From contig PLYD01000006.1 in the NCBI GenBank assembly GCA_003151665.1, positions 1 to 5,998 of the forward strand: DNA of 5,998 bases. The letters are read 5' to 3'. Below the pieces are notes generated by a model. It saw only the letters and a list, made by a program, of their open reading frames with translations, was not told the DNA's origin and made no database searches. The DNA is from Candidatus Dormiibacterota bacterium. GTDB lineage: Bacteria; Chloroflexota; Dormibacteria; Dormibacterales; Dormibacteraceae. The position numbers and the translations under genes were made by a program. Shown in pieces: positions 1 through 5,998 of the stretch; within the stretch, counting starts at the first letter, position 1; each line of letters opens with the position of its first letter.

Positions 1-1851
1 GCGCTGGTGCGATTCCTTTCGGTGCAGAGGCTTGAACGCGACGGCCACGAGCATCGATTCTTCGAAGGCTGCTTTGGGATCTTCGGCCACGGCAACGTCA
101 CCGGCATCGGTCAGGCTCTGGCGGAGCATCCAGAGCTCCTCACCTACTACCAGGCTCGCAATGAGCAAGGCATGGTTCACACCGCGGCCGCCTTCGCCAG
201 GATGCGAAACCGTCTCGCCGCGCTCGTTTGCACGACCTCGATCGGCCCGGGCGCAACCAACATGCTGACAGGCGCTGCCGCCGCGACCATCAACCGGGTG
301 CCCGTGCTGCTGCTGCCGGGTGACGTCTTTGCGTCGCGGCGCCCTGACCCTGTCTTGCAGCAGCTGGAGTCCCCGGGCCGAGGAGACCTGAGCGTCAACG
401 ACTGCTTCCAGCCCGTCTGCCGGTACTGGGATCGGATCCAACGGCCGGAGCAGCTCGTGCCCGCGGCACTCTCGGCCATGCGCGTGCTGACCAGCCAGGC
501 TGACATGGGGGCGGTGATGCTCGCCTTGCCGCAGGACGTACAGGTTGAGGCGTTCGACTACCCGGCAGAGTTCCTCGAGGACCGTGTCTGGCACATCGGC
601 CGGCCACTTCCCGACGAGAGCGCTCTCGATCGGGCCCTCGCGATCATCCGTGCCTCGAAAAGACCTCTGATCATCGCTGGTGGCGGAGTGATCTACTCCG
701 AGGCGACGGCTGCCCTGCGCCTGCTGGTGGAGGGCACTGGAATCCCAGTCGGTGAGACCCAGGCGGGAAAAGGCTCATTACCGTTCGACCATCCGAGCGC
801 GATGGGCGGTATCGGCGCCACCGGCACGTTCGCAGCCAACCGCACGGCGGCGCAGGCGGACCTGGTGATCGGTGTGGGCACGCGCTACAGCGACTTCACG
901 ACCGCCTCGAAGACCGCGTTCCAGGATCCAGGGGTGCGCTTCATCAACATCAACATCGCCGACGCCGACAGCCACAAGCTGGGTGGGCTTTCGCTCACTG
1001 GCGATGCCCGGGCGACGCTCGAGGTCTTGGCCGAGCGCCTGGACGGCTGGGCGGTAGCGCCCGATCACCGCCAGCTCTGTACGAAGCTGAACGCGGAATG
1101 GGACGACGAGGTGTCTCGCCTGTATCACCTCGGACATAACGGCCTGCCCGCTCAATCAGAGGTCATTGGAGCGGTGAACGAGCTTTCCGGGCCGCATGAC
1201 GTCGTCGTGTGTGCCGCCGGCTCGATCCCGGGGGACCTCCACAAACTCTGGCGCACGCGCGACGAGAAGGGCTATCACGTCGAGTACGGGTACTCCACCA
1301 TGGGCTACGAAATCGCGGGGGGTCTGGGCGTCAAGCTGGCCGACCCCGGGCGCGAGGTGTATGTCCTGGTCGGCGACGGCTCCTATCTGATGATGGCGCA
1401 GGAGATCGTCACCTCGATCCAGGAGGGACTCAAGCTGACAGTGGTGCTGGTGGACAACGAGGGCTATGCGTCTATCGGCGGACTGTCGAGATCGAAGGGC
1501 ACGGCCGGCTTCGGCACGCGATATCGCTATCGCAGCGATGGATCTCTTGGGGACGATTCCGGAGGTCGCGACGGAAAATCTCTGCCGGTCGACCTGGCAT
1601 TGAATGCTCAAGGCCTGGGTGCGCACGTGATCCGCGCACGCAACGTGGAGGAGCTCCGAGACGCGTTGACGGAGGCGAAGGCGATCGAACAGACGGTCGT
1701 GATCCACGTGCCGGCCGACCGCTACGAAAGCGTGCCCAACTATGAGAGCTGGTGGGAGGTTCCGGTGGCCGAGGTCTCAGAGTCCGGCGAAATTCAGAAA
1801 GCCCGACGGGAGCACGAACGCGACATGGCTCGCCGGCGCTGGCTCATATGA
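1..1851 (+). CDS. iolD: 3D-(3,5/4)-trihydroxycyclohexane-1,2-dione hydrolase (IolD), 5'-partial
   Basis: This thiamine-diphosphate enzyme of cytosolic myo-inositol catabolism hydrolyses 3D-(3,5/4)-trihydroxycyclohexane-1,2-dione to 5-deoxy-D-glucuronate. The frame is open from base 1 and begins A-L-V-R-F-L, which matches the family's usual AQALVRFL stretch about ten residues into the protein. The GTG at 7 is therefore probably internal (valine) and the true start lies just upstream of the window. Numbering from that GTG, the protein shows FGHGN (26-30), the cofactor-activating glutamate in NEQGM (E53), the DPVLQQLE stretch and RYWDRI typical of IolD, a central ETQAGKG region, and the C-terminal ThDP/metal motif GDGS (456-459) ending at DN (N484). 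A GTRYRYR-containing insert after that motif is, from memory, the actinobacterial form. The C-terminal YESWWEVPVAEVSE is also characteristic. The stop overlaps the iolB start, so the two are co-transcribed and probably translationally coupled. Confidence 0.95.
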   Translation, partial: ALVRFLSVQRLERDGHEHRFFEGCFGIFGHGNVTGIGQALAEHPELLTYYQARNEQGMVHTAAAFARMRNRLAALVCTTSIGPGATNMLTGAAAATINRVPVLLLPGDVFASRRPDPVLQQLESPGRGDLSVNDCFQPVCRYWDRIQRPEQLVPAALSAMRVLTSQADMGAVMLALPQDVQVEAFDYPAEFLEDRVWHIGRPLPDESALDRALAIIRASKRPLIIAGGGVIYSEATAALRLLVEGTGIPVGETQAGKGSLPFDHPSAMGGIGATGTFAANRTAAQADLVIGVGTRYSDFTTASKTAFQDPGVRFININIADADSHKLGGLSLTGDARATLEVLAERLDGWAVAPDHRQLCTKLNAEWDDEVSRLYHLGHNGLPAQSEVIGAVNELSGPHDVVVCAAGSIPGDLHKLWRTRDEKGYHVEYGYSTMGYEIAGGLGVKLADPGREVYVLVGDGSYLMMAQEIVTSIQEGLKLTVVLVDNEGYASIGGLSRSKGTAGFGTRYRYRSDGSLGDDSGGRDGKSLPVDLALNAQGLGAHVIRARNVEELRDALTEAKAIEQTVVIHVPADRYESVPNYESWWEVPVAEVSESGEIQKARREHERDMARRRWLI

Positions 1852-2657
1852 AGGCGTCAGGCCTGCTGGTGCCGAGCCGGCCCGCGCCGGACCTCGACGG
1901 TCTGCTGGTTTCGGTGACACCGGAGGCGGCGGGCTGGTCGTACGTGGGGTTCGAGGTGTTCAGGCTCGCACGCGGCGCCGCCATGTCCCGGGCCACTGAC
2001 GGCCGTGAAGCGTGCCTCGTCATCCTGTCGGGTCGCGCTGACGTCGCCTGCGGCGATCGTGAGTGGGAGGGGGTTGGCTCCAGACTGTCGGTGTTCAGCG
2101 GTACACCGGATGCGGTTTACGTGCCACCCGGCGGCACGCTCCTAGTCACGGGCGCAAGCGACCAATGCGAGGTCGCCCTGTGCTGGGCGCCGGCGGCGAA
2201 GGGCGCCGAAGCCGCGCGAATCTCGGCCAGTGACATCCACCCTTTCAAGCGCGGGTCTGGGCGGACTGAGCGAACGATCCACAACATCCTTATGGAGGAT
2301 CGGCCGGCAGAATCCCTGCTCGTGACCGAGGTGCTGACGTCTGGCGGCAACTGGTCGAGCTATCCACCCCACAAGCACGATACCGACGACCTGCCGCGCG
2401 AGAGCTACCTCGAGGAGACCTACTACCACCGCACGGCGCGGAGTGATGGCTTCGGCGTACAGCTTGTCTATACGGACGATCGCTCGCTGAATGAAGCGCT
2501 GCAGGTGCGCGATGGAGACGTCGTGCTTGTGCCTCGTGGCTATCACCCGGTGGCTGCGGGGCCTGGCTACGACCTTTATTACCTCAACGTGATGGCCGGC
2601 CCGCATCGCCGCTGGCTGGTGACCACAGATCCTGACCACCGCTGGCAACTGGAATAG
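1848..2657 (+). CDS. iolB: 5-deoxy-glucuronate isomerase (IolB)
   Basis: IolB converts 5-deoxy-D-glucuronate, the product of IolD, to 5-dehydro-2-deoxy-D-gluconate, the substrate of the IolC kinase. The protein is a metal-dependent bicupin of the KduI/IolB family. I chose the ATG at 1848 because it gives 269 residues, the usual family length, and overlaps the iolD stop as ATGA. An in-frame ATG at 1752 would add 32 residues encoded inside iolD. The N-terminal cupin holds the LSGRADV turn (60-66). The second cupin carries PPHKHD (H175, H177), LEETYY (E189/E190) and GYHPV (H233), which I read as the probable metal ligands by analogy with KduI. The NVMAGP and W-x-x-DPDHRW ending is typical of IolB. 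No Shine-Dalgarno sequence is evident before the ATG, which fits translational coupling to iolD. Confidence 0.95.
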   Translation: MKASGLLVPSRPAPDLDGLLVSVTPEAAGWSYVGFEVFRLARGAAMSRATDGREACLVILSGRADVACGDREWEGVGSRLSVFSGTPDAVYVPPGGTLLVTGASDQCEVALCWAPAAKGAEAARISASDIHPFKRGSGRTERTIHNILMEDRPAESLLVTEVLTSGGNWSSYPPHKHDTDDLPRESYLEETYYHRTARSDGFGVQLVYTDDRSLNEALQVRDGDVVLVPRGYHPVAAGPGYDLYYLNVMAGPHRRWLVTTDPDHRWQLE

Positions 2658-2666
2658 CTCCCTCCA

Positions 2667-2674
2667 GAACGTTC
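2667..2674. promoter_or_regulatory. candidate LacI-family operator (GAACGTTC palindrome)
   Basis: A perfect 8-base palindrome, GAACGTTC, lies in the 41-base gap between iolB and the regulator gene. LacI-family operators are usually inverted repeats centred on CG with an AACGTT-like core, so this site is a reasonable autoregulatory target. It is short, no second copy was noticed, and the upstream iol promoter that would normally carry the main operator is outside the window. Confidence 0.35.
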
Positions 2675-2684
2675 CAACGCCGAA

Positions 2685-2690
2685 TAACAT
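2685..2690 (+). promoter_or_regulatory. candidate -10 box for a leaderless regulator transcript
   Basis: TAACAT fits the TANNNT -10 pattern and lies nine bases before the A of the regulator's ATG at 2699, so transcription could begin at or very near the start codon. There is no Shine-Dalgarno sequence ahead of that ATG, which fits a leaderless message. No convincing -35 hexamer is visible. The palindrome at 2667-2674 sits where the polymerase would bind. Confidence 0.3.
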
Positions 2691-2698
2691 TGCCTCCC

Positions 2699-3745
2699 AT
2701 GGCAGCGAGTCAGGATTCAATTCCGGCAGCTCGAAAGCCACCCACGATTCTTGACGTGGCATCCCACGCCGGGGTCTCGAAATCGACGGTGTCGAATGTC
2801 GTCCGCGACTTTCCGGGCGTGTCCGAATCGACGCGGCGGCGCGTGCGGGCGGCCATCGACCAGCTCGGTTATCGACCGAACGTCCTGGCCCGCCAGCTCG
2901 TCCAGCAACGCACCAACATCCTCGGCGTCGTGGTCGGAGACCTCGCGAACCCGTTCTTCGCGGAGATGGCCAAGCTCGTCGAGAGGCACGCCGCCGCGCG
3001 AGGCTACACGGCCATGTTCTGCAACACGGAAGGTGACAGCAAGAGCGAGATCGCAGGAGTCGAAACGCTCCTCGAGTACAGGGTTGCGGGCATCGTATTC
3101 CTGACCTTCTCAGGAGACTCGCGGACGATGCGTGAAACCCTCCAGCACCAGGTGCCTGTCGTGTTCATCGGCTGCCATGAGGAGTGGGGCGACGTGGTGT
3201 CCGTCGACAACGTTCGGGGAGCCAAGCTGGGCACGAGGCACCTTGTTGACGCCGGCCATCGACGCATCGCCTTTGTCGCGATTCCCGAGCTGGAGGACAG
3301 GTCGGATGTGTCTCGCTGGGAGGGCTATCGAGAAGCGCTGGCTGAAGCGGGTCTCGGACCGGAAGTGCGGATCAGCTGGTCGCCGCCTTCCGACCATGCT
3401 TCGGTCGATGGCATAGACCGGAAGTTGGTCGATGTTTTCAATGGGCCCGATCGGATCACTGCAGTGTTCGCGTCCAATGACGTGGCCGCCATCGCGCTGC
3501 AGGAGTTCGCGGACCGCGTGGCGCTCAGGGTTCCTCACGACTTGTCGATCGTAGGGTTCGACGACGTGCCGATGGCGGGGTTGGCCCGCATCTCACTGAC
3601 CACCGTGGCCCAACCACGAGACGAGCTGGCCCGGCTCGGCATCGCAGCCATCGCCGATCGCATCGAGCACAAGCTGAAAGGGCCGCCGCGAACCACCCTG
3701 GTGGGTGTGAACCTGGTGACCCGCCTGTCGACCGCCCCGCTCTAG
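2699..3745 (+). CDS. LacI-family transcriptional regulator, probable inositol operon regulator
   Basis: This is a 348-residue DNA-binding repressor of the LacI/GalR family, of normal family length. The N-terminal helix-turn-helix is clear at residues 16-35 (TILDVASHAGVSKSTVSNVV) and is followed by the hinge segment GYRPNVLARQL (57-67). The rest is a periplasmic-binding-protein-like sensor domain: NILGVVVGDLANPFF (73-87), GIVFL (131-135), PVVFIG (153-158), VSVDN (167-171), FASND (257-261) and SIVGFDD (283-289). The ATG at 2699 was chosen over the in-frame TTG at 2690 because the TTG overlaps a likely -10 box and has no ribosome binding site. Its place directly after iolB suggests that it senses an inositol-pathway compound and controls the iol genes. 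That role is inferred from position only, and the ligand cannot be read from the sequence. Confidence 0.93.
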   Translation: MAASQDSIPAARKPPTILDVASHAGVSKSTVSNVVRDFPGVSESTRRRVRAAIDQLGYRPNVLARQLVQQRTNILGVVVGDLANPFFAEMAKLVERHAAARGYTAMFCNTEGDSKSEIAGVETLLEYRVAGIVFLTFSGDSRTMRETLQHQVPVVFIGCHEEWGDVVSVDNVRGAKLGTRHLVDAGHRRIAFVAIPELEDRSDVSRWEGYREALAEAGLGPEVRISWSPPSDHASVDGIDRKLVDVFNGPDRITAVFASNDVAAIALQEFADRVALRVPHDLSIVGFDDVPMAGLARISLTTVAQPRDELARLGIAAIADRIEHKLKGPPRTTLVGVNLVTRLSTAPL

Positions 3746-3760
3746 CGACCCACCGACCGA

Positions 3761-3773
3761 CCAAAAGGGCGCG
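3761..3773 (+). repeat. isolated copy of the CCAAAAGGGC core (copy 1)
   Basis: CCAAAAGGGCGCG here matches the first 13 bases of the core in the next copy, which starts 25 bases downstream at 3786. It lies 15 bases after the regulator's stop codon and outside the 65-base flanking repeat. It lacks the AATG that follows the core in the other copies and is instead followed by CGTCGG. Confidence 0.7.
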
Positions 3774-3782
3774 CGTCGGAAA

Positions 3783-3847
3783 CAGCCAAAAGGGCGCGAA
3801 TGGCGGCTCCATCCGCGAATGTGCCGCCAAAAGGGCACACATGGTCG
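3783..3847 (+). repeat. left copy of a 65-base compound direct repeat flanking the nuclease gene
   Basis: This segment aligns without gaps to 4775-4839, with 52 of 65 positions identical by hand count. It contains two CCAAAAGGGC cores, at 3786-3795 and 3827-3836, exactly 41 bases apart. Each core is followed by an ATG at the same offset (3800 and 3841). A shorter shared word, CGCGAATG, occurs at 3795-3802 and 3814-3821. The second core is framed by TGTGC and GCACA, an imperfect inverted repeat that could fold into a small stem with an A-rich loop. Most divergence between the two 65-base copies lies in the ten bases between the sub-motifs, while the cores are identical. Confidence 0.85.
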
Positions 3848-4768
3848 TGCTTAACGACCAGCGTTGTCCTACTAGGCACAGTTGGCGAACCTACTGCTGT
3901 GCCGATCAGAGTTCCGGCCGCCCTCAGGACCGGGCCGTTCAAGTCTGCCGACGCTCACCGCGTGGGTGTCACGCGTGGCCAGTTGCGTGGAGCGTCCTAT
4001 CGACGTCTTGGAGCCGGCGTCTACCACTGGGCAGGCCTGAAAGAAAGCCCCCAGCTGATGCTGATGGGAGTGGCTCGCCGACTTCCTTCCGGCGCCGCAT
4101 TTTCCGGGCTCACCGCAGCCTGGCTACACGGACTTGATGTCCGGCCCTGTGATCCGATCGAGGTAACTATCCCCGAGCCTCTAGGCAGCGGCCGCCGCGC
4201 CGGCGCCGCCGTTTGTCGAGCTGCCCTGGCCAAGGACGAGATAGTGCTGCGGCGCCGCCTGCCGACTACTTCAACACTGCGCACGACGGTAGACCTCGGC
4301 GGAAGAGGTCCGCTCATCGAAGGAGTCGTCGCCGCGGACCTGTTCCTCCATGCCGGGCTCGTGTCGATGGAAGAGCTACGCGATTACGTGGCAGACCATC
4401 CGGGGACCAAAGGCATCGCGAGGCTTAGGCGTGCTCTCGACCTGGCCGAGCCAGACGCCGAGTCCGCAATGGAGACCCGCCTGCGGATGCTGCTCGTGCG
4501 TGCAAGACTGCCGCGGCCGGAGGTTCAGGTTTCCATCCATGACGATCGAGGCAACTTCTTAGGGCGCCCCGACCTGGTCTATCCGCGTCACCGCTTGGCA
4601 ATCGAATTCGACGGCGGGACTCATCGCGATCGAATGGTGGAAGACAACCGCCGCCAAAACGGACTGGTCGGCGCCGGCTATCGCCTGCTTCGCTTCACCG
4701 CAGCCGACGTGTACGCCGCGCCCGACACGGTCGCGATGCAGGTCCGGCACGCCCTCGCAAAGCGCTAA
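3800..4768 (+). CDS. AbiEi-like N-terminal domain fused to a DUF559/Vsr-like nuclease domain
   Basis: The open frame encodes 322 residues. Residues about 48-78 (VTRGQLRGASYRRLGAGVY) resemble the winged-helix N-terminus of AbiEi-type antitoxin proteins, followed by an SGLTAAWLHGLDV stretch typical of this family. Residues about 218-320 resemble DUF559, a Vsr-like PD-(D/E)xK fold. Candidate catalytic residues are E221 or E225, D258 in RPDLVY, and E269/D271 in AIEFDGGTHRD, with DNRRQNGLVGAGYRLLRFT following. The start is uncertain. ATG 3800 has AAAAGGG five bases upstream, but it lies inside the flanking repeat and its first 16 or so residues are translated repeat. GTG 3899 would give 289 residues, closer to where family similarity begins. 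No toxin partner of AbiEii type is adjacent. The gene ends in tandem TAA codons and is flanked by direct repeats. The biological role is unknown; mobile or defence-related is an inference. Confidence 0.85.
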   Translation: MAAPSANVPPKGHTWSCLTTSVVLLGTVGEPTAVPIRVPAALRTGPFKSADAHRVGVTRGQLRGASYRRLGAGVYHWAGLKESPQLMLMGVARRLPSGAAFSGLTAAWLHGLDVRPCDPIEVTIPEPLGSGRRAGAAVCRAALAKDEIVLRRRLPTTSTLRTTVDLGGRGPLIEGVVAADLFLHAGLVSMEELRDYVADHPGTKGIARLRRALDLAEPDAESAMETRLRMLLVRARLPRPEVQVSIHDDRGNFLGRPDLVYPRHRLAIEFDGGTHRDRMVEDNRRQNGLVGAGYRLLRFTAADVYAAPDTVAMQVRHALAKR

Positions 4769-4774
4769 TAAACC

Positions 4775-4839
4775 CAGCCAAAAGGGCACGAATGCCACTG
4801 GCGCCCGCAAATGTGCAGCCAAAAGGGCACGAATGGTCG
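4775..4839 (+). repeat. right copy of the 65-base compound direct repeat
   Basis: This copy starts four bases after the tandem stop codons of the nuclease gene and is in the same orientation as the left copy. Its two cores are at 4778-4787 and 4819-4828, again exactly 41 bases apart, each followed by CACGAATG. The spacer carries CGCAAATG at 4806-4813, the counterpart of CGCGAATG in the left copy. The second core is framed by GTGC and GCAC. The ATG codons at 4792 and 4833 open only short frames (about 25 and 36 residues), so no gene is called here. Confidence 0.85.
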
Positions 4840-4851
4840 GATCCCGGGCCG

Positions 4852-4873
4852 GGCGCCGCGCGGGCTTAGCGCC
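4852..4873. terminator. possible bidirectional stem-loop between convergent genes
   Basis: GGCGC (4852-4856) and GCGCC (4869-4873) can pair around a 12-base GC-rich loop. The stem lies ten bases beyond the glgB stop and about 85 bases beyond the nuclease gene stop, in the gap where two converging transcripts must end. No T-tract follows on either strand, so this is a weak call. Confidence 0.22.
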
Positions 4874-4882
4874 TCTTGCCGG

Positions 4883-5998
4883 TTACTCCCCCGGTTTGAG
4901 GAATATCGCTCCCAGCGGCGGGAGCGTCAGGGTCACGCTGTGAAGGTGGCCGTGACGGCCGACCGGTGATGCATCAACCCCGCCGAGATTGCCCTGTCCA
5001 CTACCCCCATACATGGGTGCATCGCTGTTGAGCAGCTCCCGCCAGTGGCCGCCCAGCGGCGCCCCGATCTGGTAGTTGTGCCGCGGTACGGGCGTGAAGT
5101 TGAATGCCGCGATCAAGAGATCGCTTGGCGCCGACCCCTTCCGCAGTACGCTCACCACGCTCTGCTCGTTGTCGCTGGCGTCGATCCAGCTGAAGCCCGC
5201 CGGGTCGAAGTCGATCTCGTGCAAGGCGTTCTCCTCACGGAGCACGCGGTTGAGGTCACCGACCCAATGGCTCAGGCCTGCGTGCGGCGCGTAGTTCAGT
5301 AGGTGCCAGTCGAGGCTGCTCTCCACGTCCCACTCGTCCCACTGCCCGAACTCATTGCCCATGAAAAGCAGCTTCTTTCCAGGCTGCGCGTACATCCACG
5401 CGAACAGCAGGCGCATGTTGGCGAACTTCTGCCACTCGTCCCCGGGCATCTTCTTGATCAGCGATCCCTTGCCGTGCACGACCTCGTCGTGCGACAGCGG
5501 GAGCATGAAGTTCTCGTTGAAGGCGTAGAGCATTCGGAATGTCAGGTCGTTGTGATGGAACTTGCGGTGGACGGGGTCCTCCGACATGTACTTCAGGGTG
5601 TCGTGCATCCAGCCCATATCCCACTTCATGCCGAACCCAAGGCCGCCAAGATAAGTCGGGCGCGACACCATCGGCCACGACGTTGACTCCTCCGCGATCG
5701 TCTGCGTATGGGGTTGCTCCTTGTAGACCTCGATGTTGAAGCGGCGCAGGAAATCGACCGCCTCGAGGTTCTCGCGCCCGCCGAACTTGTTGGGGATCCA
5801 TTCCCCCTGCTTGCGCGAGTAGTCGAGATAAAGCATCGAAGCCACGCCGTCGACTCGCAAGCCGTCCGCGTGATACAGGTTGAGCCAGCACAGAGCGCTG
5901 CTCATCAAGAACCCCCGGACCTCGTTGCGCCCGTAGTTGAAGATCGAGCTGCCCCAGTCAGGGTGCAGGCCCAAGCGCGGATCCGCGTGCTCGAAGAG
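4883..5998 (-). CDS. glgB: 1,4-alpha-glucan branching enzyme (GlgB), C-terminal part, 5'-partial
   Basis: GlgB cuts alpha-1,4-linked glucan chains and re-attaches the piece by an alpha-1,6 bond, creating branches in glycogen. The visible 371 residues cover the second half of the GH13 catalytic barrel and the C-terminal beta domain. The frame is open to the window edge (LFEHADPR precedes LGLHPDWG), so the TTG at 5974 is an internal leucine codon. Numbering from the edge, the catalytic nucleophile is D50 in [10 protein letters not shown], the acid/base is E103 in TIAEEST, and the third catalytic aspartate is D171 in [31 protein letters not shown] and [12 protein letters not shown] are strongly conserved branching-enzyme segments. 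Roughly the first half of a typical 700-plus-residue protein is missing at the right edge. All key residues seen are intact. The gene converges on the nuclease gene with a 114-base gap. Confidence 0.96.
   Translation of the reverse strand, partial: LFEHADPRLGLHPDWGSSIFNYGRNEVRGFLMSSALCWLNLYHADGLRVDGVASMLYLDYSRKQGEWIPNKFGGRENLEAVDFLRRFNIEVYKEQPHTQTIAEESTSWPMVSRPTYLGGLGFGMKWDMGWMHDTLKYMSEDPVHRKFHHNDLTFRMLYAFNENFMLPLSHDEVVHGKGSLIKKMPGDEWQKFANMRLLFAWMYAQPGKKLLFMGNEFGQWDEWDVESSLDWHLLNYAPHAGLSHWVGDLNRVLREENALHEIDFDPAGFSWIDASDNEQSVVSVLRKGSAPSDLLIAAFNFTPVPRHNYQIGAPLGGHWRELLNSDAPMYGGSGQGNLGGVDASPVGRHGHLHSVTLTLPPLGAIFLKPGE

Noticed and set aside
1156..1707. A 183-residue minus-strand frame inside iolD
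   Set aside because: It is antisense to conserved IolD ThDP-binding sequence and has no recognisable domains of its own.
1752..1847. An upstream in-frame ATG that would lengthen iolB by 32 residues
   Set aside because: The extension lies entirely within iolD coding sequence, has no family similarity, and the ATGA overlap at 1848 gives the normal IolB length.
2649..2667. CTGGA/TCCAG inverted repeat around the iolB stop as a terminator
   Set aside because: The stem is only five base pairs, includes the coding end of iolB, and has no T-tract after it.
2142..2762. A 206-residue minus-strand frame across iolB and the regulator start
   Set aside because: It is antisense to two clearly recognised genes, its translation resembles no known family, and such shadow frames are common in GC-rich DNA.
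3757..3779. CCGAC/GTCGG inverted repeat after the regulator stop as a terminator
   Set aside because: The stem is five base pairs with a 13-base loop and is not followed by a T-tract. It also overlaps the first repeat core, so the pairing may be incidental.
3841..4137. A 98-residue frame starting at the ATG of the third core
   Set aside because: It overlaps the nuclease gene in another frame and its translation shows no conserved features, although its ATG has the same SD-like spacing.
3761..4828. CRISPR array from the repeated CCAAAAGGGC cores
   Set aside because: The cores are too short, the intervals are unequal (25, 41, 951, 41), the intervening sequence between cores is itself repeated, and there are no cas genes in the window.

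Overview
The window is a GC-rich bacterial chromosome segment with dense, mostly tightly packed genes. High GC, the use of GTG and TTG alongside ATG, the IolD variant carrying a GTRYRYR-type insert and the style of the AbiEi-like/DUF559 protein all suggest an actinobacterium or a similar high-GC soil bacterium. This assignment is an inference by eye, and no marker gene is present to confirm it.

Region 1 (1-3745, plus strand) is the end of a myo-inositol catabolism operon. It holds iolD (5' end outside the window), then iolB overlapping it by ATGA, then a LacI-family regulator 41 bases after iolB. IolD opens the ring of the trihydroxycyclohexane-dione to 5-deoxy-glucuronate, and IolB isomerises that product, so the first two proteins catalyse consecutive steps. 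The regulator is the obvious candidate to control the operon. The short gap before it holds a CG-centred palindrome and a TANNNT box placed so that the regulator could be made from a leaderless message.

Region 2 (about 3746-4870) is an accessory island. A single gene for an AbiEi-like N-terminal domain joined to a DUF559/Vsr-like nuclease domain is bracketed by two direct copies of a 65-base compound repeat (3783-3847 and 4775-4839, 52 of 65 positions identical). Each copy contains two CCAAAAGGGC cores exactly 41 bases apart, and a fifth isolated core lies at 3761. The left repeat also supplies an SD-like tract and the ATG of the nuclease reading frame. This repeat-flanked solo nuclease is the most unusual part of the window.

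Region 3 (4883-5998, minus strand) is the C-terminal half of glgB, the glycogen branching enzyme. It converges on the nuclease gene and runs out of the right edge. It belongs to glycogen metabolism and has no evident link to the inositol genes.
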